This document shows positions 57,441-64,000 of a stretch of 64,000 nt of DNA, piece by piece. The DNA is from Ampelocalamus luodianensis. Its lineage: Eukaryota; Streptophyta; Magnoliopsida; Poales; Poaceae. The first letter of the stretch is position 1. The number at the start of each line of letters is the position of its first letter. The stretch spans positions 35,893,238-35,957,237 of the forward strand of contig CM070640.1 of the NCBI GenBank assembly GCA_036346255.1, in the 5' to 3' direction. Position numbers and translations under genes: made by a program. The notes beneath the pieces are model-generated. The model did not search any database and was not told where the DNA came from. It saw only the letters and a program-made list of their open reading frames with translations.

Positions 57441-60230
57441 CAAAGAAGCAACAAGGTTTGGCACCAACAAGGCCAACCTCAGGAGTTCAAGCTACCGCGG
57501 CAACACTGCACCAAAGAAACCAGTTCACCAAGGGACGGTGAACCATGTCACCGCCGAGGAAGCTCGAGCGACACGGATGTTGTTCTCGTGACGTTCTCGT
57601 TAATTCGCATCAAAGATCCGTCCTATTTGATTCTCGAGCTTCACACTCTTTTGTGTCATATAAGTTTGTGGAAAATATGGGTTACCTATATCCTCTTTAG
57701 CTACTCCCATGATAATTCATTCCCCGGGCTCAGAAATGAGAACCAATTCTCTATGCCCTAATCTCACTCTCGAGATATCCGGAGTAACTTTTCTAGCAGA
57801 TCTGATAGTTTTACACTCTCAAGGTTTGGATGTAATACTTGGAATGGATCAAGCTAGCCAAAAATCACGGTCAAATAGATCGTGCCAATAGATCCATCAC
57901 CCTCACCGATGAACAAGGTGTTCATGGAATTCTGGATAAATTCGTAGTCGTCTTTATTGACGACATTCTCATCTACTCAAGAACGAAAAAGAACATGAAG
58001 AGCATCTCCTGATGATACTAGACAAGCTCGGGGAGCACCAACTCTATGCCAAATTCAGCAAGAGTGAATTCGCTAAGACAAGTTGCATTCCTTGGACATA
58101 TTGTATCCGCAGGAGGAATTGCGATGAGACCCCGCCAAGGTTGAAGCGAGAATGGACCGAAACAATTTCAAATCGATCACCGAGGTGAGAAGTTTTACGA
58201 CCGCAAAGCTATTATCGACGGTTTATTGAGGGTTTTCTAAACTTGCCAAACCCATGACTCAACTTCAAGAAAGAAAAGAAGTTTGAATGGTCAAGCGCTT
58301 TGAAGAAAGTTTCCAAGAATTGAAAAAGAGGCTAGTCTCAAGCCCGTGTTAATTTTACTGACATCCGCAAGGATTTTGAGATCTTTGTGACGCATCCGTC
58401 AAGGCCTCGGATGTGTATTGATGCAGAAGGCAAAGTTGTAGCTTATGCATCCCGGCGCTTGAGGCCACACGAAGGAATTACCCACTCATGATCCGGAGTT
58501 AGCGGCAATTGTGCGCGCTCAAAATCAAGCGCATTATCTCATTGGTAACCACCGTGAGATTTTCACGGACCATAAAAGTTTGAAGTACATATTCACGCAG
58601 TCCGAGCTCAATCTCCACAAAGAAGATGGTTGGAACTAATAAAGGATTATGATCTCGAATTCATTATCATCCGGCAAGGCCAATGTGGTAGCAGATGCCT
58701 TGAGCGAGAAAAGCATATTGCAACACCATCATGGTGCAACAAAATCACCGAGTGTATGAAGAGTCAAGCACTGAATCTTGAGATTGTCAACCAAGGCCGT
58801 AAACGCTTTAGAAGTTCAACCAACTCTTCAAAATCAGATTAGAACAAAACAGTTGGAAGATGAAGATATCCAAGAAATCAAGAAAATATGAGAAGAGGCA
58901 AAGCCCTGTGTTTCTCTCAAGATGAGCAAGGGACAAGGTGGTTCGAGACCGCATCTGGTGCCTAACCAACAGGAGATAAAAGACTCAATTCAAAGAAGCT
59001 CATGAGTCGCCATACTCCATTCATCCCGGCAGCACCAAAATGTACCAGATCTAAAAGAAAGATATTGGTGGTCGATGAAGCGTGAAATTGCTGATTTCGC
59101 CGCTCGTTGACGCGTTGTCAAAGAGTCAAGGCACAACACCAAAGACCCGCCGATGCTGTTGCAACCATTACCAATTCCCGAGTGGAAGTGGGAAGAAGTC
59201 GGTATGGATTTCATCACCGACTCCCAGACCCAATCGGGATATGACTCCATCCGGGTGGTAATTGACCGGTTAACTAAAGTCGCCACTTTATTCTGTCAAG
59301 ACCACCTACCGAGCAACAAACTAGCGAAATTGTACATGGCCGTAATCGTCATCGCACGGAGTACCCAAAAGATTGTGTCGGATCGAGGTTCCCAATTTAC
59401 CTCTCGGTTTTGGAAAAGTCTGCATGAAGCCTTGGGGACCAGACTCAATTTTAGCACGCGTATCATCCCTGCATCGATGGTCGGCGTAACGCACCAATCA
59501 AGTTCTTGAAGATATGCTTGAGCCCGTGCCTTAGAATTCGGAAAAGGTTGGGACAAGGATCTGCGTATGCGAGTTCTCATACAATAATAGTTACCAAGCT
59601 AGTTTGCAGATGGCTCCATTTGAAGCTCTGTACGGTAAGAAATGCCGAACCCCGCTTCTTTGGGATGAGGTAGGAGAGCGTCAGCTCCTTGGACCTGAGT
59701 TAATCAAAGAAGCTGAGAGTAAAGTGAAAACTATTCAGGAGCGTCTGAAAGCAGCCCAATCCCGACAAAAGAGTTATGCCGATAACCGCCGTAGGGAATT
59801 AAGCTTTGAGGTAGGAGATGTTGTCTATCTCAGAGTAACCCCACTCAGAGGTGTGAAGAGATTCCGGACAAAAGGTAAACTCGCACCTGTATATTGGGCC
59901 ATACAAGATTTTGGCAAACGTGGAGAAGTAGCTTATCACCTAGAGTCGCGTAAGCCCCGCCAAGATGACATAACGTCTTCCACGTGTCGCAATTAAAGAA
60001 ATGCTCGCAAGAACCGAAGATCATACCTTTCGAAAGCTTCACCTTCAAGAAGATCTCACCTACGTGAGCGACCGATTAAAATTATAGATGTCGCAGAACG
60101 TGTTACCGTAGCGTAATAATCGGATCGCATAAGGTACGAGTGGAGTCACCATCCGAAAGCGAAGCCACATGGGAGAATGAAGAAGAACTCAAGGCTAACT
60201 ACCCGATCTTTTGTTAACCAAGTCCAATCT
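57441..60230 (+). pseudogene. pol: gypsy2 pol remnants with an internal deletion
   Basis: Protease: DSRASHSF (57625, Gly of DSG changed to Arg) and GLDVILGMD (57820-57846). Immediately afterwards comes RT sequence around VVFIDDILIYS (about 57945-57980), so most of RT before the catalytic box is absent. RT thumb and RNase H (ACASRRLRPHE-like 58440-58480, FTDHKSLKYIFTQ 58562-58600) are shattered by indels. Integrase 59153-59509 has Asp19 (GMDFI) and Asp77 (SDRGSQF), but the third catalytic region is scrambled. 59604-59996 resumes PFEALYGKKCRTPLLWDEVG to GKLAP. A chromodomain-like tail (EATWENEEELKANY) ends near 60217. Confidence 0.8.
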
Positions 60231-60243
60231 CGGGTCGAGATTC

Positions 60244-60261
60244 CCTTTAAAGGGGTAGGTT
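60244..60261 (+). other. gypsy2 polypurine tract
   Basis: CCCTTTAAAGGGGTAGGTT directly before the 3' LTR. Confidence 0.75.
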
Positions 60262-63200
60262 TGTAACAGCCCAAATTTCAATTTCGATTGAAAATAAAGT
60301 TTAAGAATTTTATTGGATTTTGGTGGAATTTTTAAAGCTTTTCCTTAACCAAATTAAAGATAAAATAAAATTATGGGCAAAATCTATTATCGATAATAGC
60401 TGGAAATATTTTTCTTAAATCCTAAATGCTCCAGAGAATTTCTGTGAATTTTCTCATAATTTTGGAATTATTTTGCTATATTCTAAAGCCTAATTGAATT
60501 ATCGGAATTAAAACAAAAGAAAATCAAAAGAAAAACCTCAAATAGGAATTGGGCGAAACCAGCTCAGCCCACGTTCTTCCGCGCACGCGCACGGCCGCTC
60601 CGCGCGCCTCCTCCTCTCTCACGACAAATGGGTCCACCCGCCCTTTCTCTCTCTCCCATCACACGGTGCATCCCAACCGTTGGATTAAAATCCAACGGTC
60701 GAACTTCACAAAGCATTGTAAGGTCCGAATGTTCTCGCAATCGGGACCGTTAGATCTAAATCCAACGGCCCGTGCATCGGTCCACTTAATGATTCACCGC
60801 AACCCCGTGATCTATTTCAACCGTTAGATCGAGATCAAACGGCTCTGCCGACACAACTTACCGCCGCCAATCTTTTGTCCACCGTCGATCAAAATCGGAC
60901 GTGCCCGCTTGTCGTCTTCCTCGCCGTCTTCTCGCGCGATCCTCACGCCGCCGCCATTAAAACCGACGCTCGAACTCGTAACGGCCGCCTTCAATCCCCG
61001 CTCCCCTCACCATCGCGTGCGCATTGACGACCTCAGATCACGCCGCCCACTTCCGCCGTTTCTCCTTCTCCGCATCGCTTTACCCACGATCACCGAAACC
61101 GCGCGCGATGACCTTCGTCGCGCCGCTTCGGTCTTCCCGACCCTATAAATAGGAGCCATGGGTAGCCCTTCTCCTCCTCCACCTTTTTCCCCACGCATTA
61201 CTCCTCGCACGCCTAGCCGCGCCGCCGGCCGTGGAAGCTCCTTCACCGCGATCGCCTTCTTCCACGATTCCGGCGCCCTCGACGACGCTCCGTCCTCGCC
61301 GCCACCACCAACGGCTTCGCCACATCATCGCCGACCCGGTGCTCACCTCTGCTTCGCAAGGACGCCGCCGGAATCGCATTGTCGCCAACACCTGAACCTC
61401 TCCGCCGCTTCAACCTCGCCGCGGCCACCACCGCCCACCTTGACCACCCGAGCTAGTCTAACGGTTTGAAATAGTCCTAGCTACACACTGGTACCACCCA
61501 TCGCCGGCGAAACCTCGCCGTTCGCCGTTGCCGTTGGTTCCCGTGCGCCACCGTCGCCGGTCCGACGTGTCACGCCGCGTGGCAGTGCCACCTAAGCGCC
61601 ACCTCAACCCCACGCTATGCGTGGTGTACGCGTGGCGTCCGCTCATCGCCACGTGAGCACCGCGTGTCGTTCACCGCGCGGATCACCCTCGGCCGGTGGA
61701 ATCACCCACCGTGAGCCGAGTCTATGACATGTGGGACCCGTCGTCGAAAATCATTATAATTCTTTTAATTTCCGGAAATTCTTACAAGGTCGGCATTGCA
61801 CAATAAATAGAATTTCCTTTAGAAAAATAATTCAGAGAATTCAATTAAATTCCGATTTTGTATTAAACTTGTAAAATTCATATCTTTTGCATTTGAACTC
61901 CAAATTGAGTGGTTCAAGTTGCAAAATTTGTCTAAATTCATAATCTAGCTAACTAAAGCAAAATATTTTAATTTGGAGTTAGTTTGATCTGAGTTTTTGA
62001 ATTTATTTGAATTTGAGTTGAATTTGTCGTATTTTCACGTATAGACTTGACGACTCAGAGAGTTAGATCCTTCCGACGATTTAGAGTTCCAAGACTTCAA
62101 CGAAGGCAAGTTACACTATTGATCATATTGTTCCTATTGTTTTAAAGTATTTATTTACTATCTACAATTTACTATTGCATGCATATGTTTATAAAAATAT
62201 CCAATATCCCGATTTCAGTATATAGTTGTTCCAAACTCCTTGGTATGGCCAATTTGACTATCAAAACTGAATACCTTGACACCTTAGATAAAATTTGTCA
62301 AATGCTTAGCCTTGCTTAGATAATATTTACAAATTTGGGAGAATTTAGTCAAATCTTTACAATGTAATTTAAATGTGTTCTGTGGTATTGTTTTATCACG
62401 AAAGGATTTTACTCTAAATAAAATAAAATGGGTTTGAACTTGGCGAGATGGATGAATGGTGGGTGCAGTTCATGCACGGTCTAATCTGTTAGGATTACGA
62501 CCTGTGGTTTTAAATTGGAAGTCGCCTGAGTCGATAAGGACCGGTCTTTGAGCGTATTTTGCTACGCCTTACTGTACCACCACATGTCCTGTATGGGCGG
62601 GATTTGGCTAAATAATCAGAGTGTCTTAGTGTTATTTGTGCTATGTTGTATGTGTGGGCGTTGGTTAGACATTAGTCCCACTCGCGCAAGAGGGGCTTCC
62701 GAGGATGGATAGTCCAAAGGTAGCGAAACCTTAGCGGGCATGAATACTGAGAGACACTTTGCTTGTAACGGCCTCATGATAATTGCTTAGTCACACGCCG
62801 GGCGTGCTTTGGCCGACATTAAAAGCATTTTATCTCGTGTGGGTAAAGCTGTACAACCTCTGCAGAGTGTAAAACTATTCGAATAGCCGCGTCCGCGGTC
62901 ATGGACATGCTAGCAAAGCCACTCTAAGTTAGAATTGTTTTTGGTTTATAAAATGTGTTCAACAGATGTTTTAGGATGGATAGTCCTATGGTAAAAATTG
63001 GGTGGTTAGCCAAGTGTTAGGAGGATATCCTTCAATAATCAACTAGTGGAGGTCATCCAATATTCGATGTCGCTTTGTCACTTTCTTTATTCGAATTATT
63101 AAAATTGGTCTTACAAAAGTATTAGCAATATAATCTGAAAATGCTTTGTTTATGCAAAACAACCTGCCATTACCTTTGTTTACCTTATGCATGCATTAAA

Positions 63201-63540
63201 CTTTCTATATTGGGTGTGACTTGCGAGCACGGTAGTAGTGCTCACTCTTCTGAATAAATCTTATTCAGAGAAGACGCTTTCCGACGGTGAGGATCTTGAC
63301 GAATAGGTGCGTCCCCTGCACGATTGCTCGTGGCAAGTCGTGTGGCCTACTACTTCTACTACTCTTCATTGTGTTATTTCTTTTCTTTTGGCCGCAGCCC
63401 TTTGTAATAAACTTTGAATTATTATCAATAAACTCGTGATATGACTGTGCTATCACTTTTTGTTTAACTGTGTACACTAGAAATCCTGGACTAGTGTATG
63501 AACACAGAGAATTTGGGATCCTTCGTTCCTGTGTTCGACA
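60262..63540 (+). repeat. gypsy2 3' LTR (3279 bp)
   Basis: It pairs with 52218-55502. Module at 62875-62886 with a perfect CTCTGCAGAG before it, stem-loop at 63225-63243. Frames at 60549-61652 are not genes. The differences from the 5' LTR are small indels in both directions and only a few substitutions. Confidence 0.93.
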
Positions 63541-64000
63541 GACGGTGCTGCGCTTACCGCACTAGTGGACCGGTGGCGCCTAGATACCTACACCTTCCAC
63601 CTACCATTAGGTGAGATGACCATCACGCTCTAGGATGTCAGCATGATTCTCGGTCTCCCCATAGACGGGCGCGCAGTGACTGCGGACATCAAAAGTGTGG
63701 GTTGGTGAGACCGGATGGGAGAGTGGCTTGGAGTTCGACTAGAGGACCCGCCTACCGACTTGAGGGACAACCGGCCATCCACGGTGCTTGCGTCCTAGCT
63801 GCGCACGCACTTCAACGTGTGCCCGCCGAACATAGATGTGGAGACAGTGTGGCGCTTCGCATAAGCATGGATGTGGCATATTCTCGGCTCATTCTTGTTC
63901 CTAGACGGTATGGGGAACGCCATCTCCTAGATTTACTTGCCACCTTTGGCAAATTTAGCAATTGCAGGGAGCTACAGTTGGGGTTTCGCCACACGAGCGT
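63541..64000 (+). pseudogene. PMD gene, core domain after gypsy2, cut by the window edge
   Basis: The frame of exon 2 continues through the target duplication: DGAALTALVDRWRLDTYTFH, EMTITL, DVSMILGLPIDGRAVT, MGEWLGVRLEDPPTDLRDNR, LRTHFNVCPPNIDVETVWRF and AWMWHILGSF. Five in-frame stops occur: TAG 63631, TGA 63706, TAG 63796, TAA 63862, TAG 63928. Four are one C-to-T or G-to-A step from the residue expected by comparison with the PMD copy at 37294-37756 or the family (Gln, Arg, Trp, Trp). No frameshift is present. The gene leaves the window at 64000. Confidence 0.88.

Larger units (their letters stand above)
52218..63540 (+). mobile_element. gypsy2: complete Ty3/gypsy element, TSD GACGG
   Basis: Flanked by GACGG at 52213-52217 and 63541-63545. 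Order: 5' LTR, primer site, extra ORF, gag, pol remnants, polypurine tract, 3' LTR. The LTRs are nearly free of substitutions in AT-rich parts (for example 53765-54410 against 61800-62450), so insertion was recent. Yet both LTRs and the coding part are full of 1-3 base indels, mostly where CAG or CTG is expected. The internal region is short (4.76 kb) because the stretch between protease and RT catalytic box is missing. Related to gypsy1 by its polypurine tract, 4-base PBS spacer and shared LTR modules. Confidence 0.92.

Overview
The window is plant nuclear DNA from a grass (Poaceae), of the repeat-packed heterochromatic kind. The evidence is a copia LTR starting TGTTGGAAATATGCCCTAGA (the Angela/BARE type of grasses), chromodomain-bearing Ty3/gypsy elements of Tekay type with LTRs of 3.3-3.7 kb, a CACTA end (CACTACTACAGAAAAGG), Mutator-like (MULE) transposase remnants, and plant mobile domain (PMD) genes with GT-AG introns. 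The genus cannot be fixed from sequence alone. No rRNA, tRNA, CRISPR or bacterial operon was seen, and no clear single-copy host housekeeping gene.

Layout, left to right. 1-1699 is a minus-strand LTR fragment. 2.6-5.2 kb is a probable DNA transposon carrying two paralogous minus-strand gene fragments. 5.3-7.28 kb is the LTR, primer site and leader of a copia element (minus). 7.28-8.1 kb holds a broken multi-exon gene of unknown family. 9177-20869 is a second copia LTR (plus, target duplication AACCC). It is split by an LTR of family 'A' (A2, plus, 9805-19777), which is itself split by a second family-A LTR in the opposite direction (A1, 10256-15370, target duplication CCTCT). 21.7-22.7 kb is a minus-strand GRF-type zinc-finger gene with promoter and four exons. 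22971-35295 is a full Ty3/gypsy element on the minus strand ('gypsy1', target duplication GAAAA). 35.5-37.75 kb has a short plus-strand ORF and a six-exon minus-strand PMD gene whose 5' part is cut by a CACTA terminus at 37754. 38402-41009 is another LTR (family 'C'). 42.5-42.75 kb is an array of small palindromes.

From 43.2 kb to the end, the ground sequence is a decayed plus-strand MULE transposase followed by a PMD gene. The transposase is split at 44405-51303 by an LTR of family 'B' (target duplication GTTAT), which is split by a family-A LTR (A3, 45014-49690, target duplication GTATA). The PMD gene is split at 52218-63540 by a second gypsy element ('gypsy2', target duplication GACGG).

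The most unusual signals are structural. Nine LTRs of five families carry the same short stem-loop after CTTGC(G/T), with paired base changes in two families that keep the stem. Eight of these LTRs also share a module centred on the palindrome CTATTCGAATAG. Three elements carry arrays of consecutive hairpins with unrelated stems. The GRF-finger gene and the PMD gene end in the same tandemly repeated exons (D/N-MDDFET). gypsy2 shows a systematic CAG/CTG-to-CG contraction, even in its primer site, which looks like a base-calling artefact at methylated CHG sites rather than biology.
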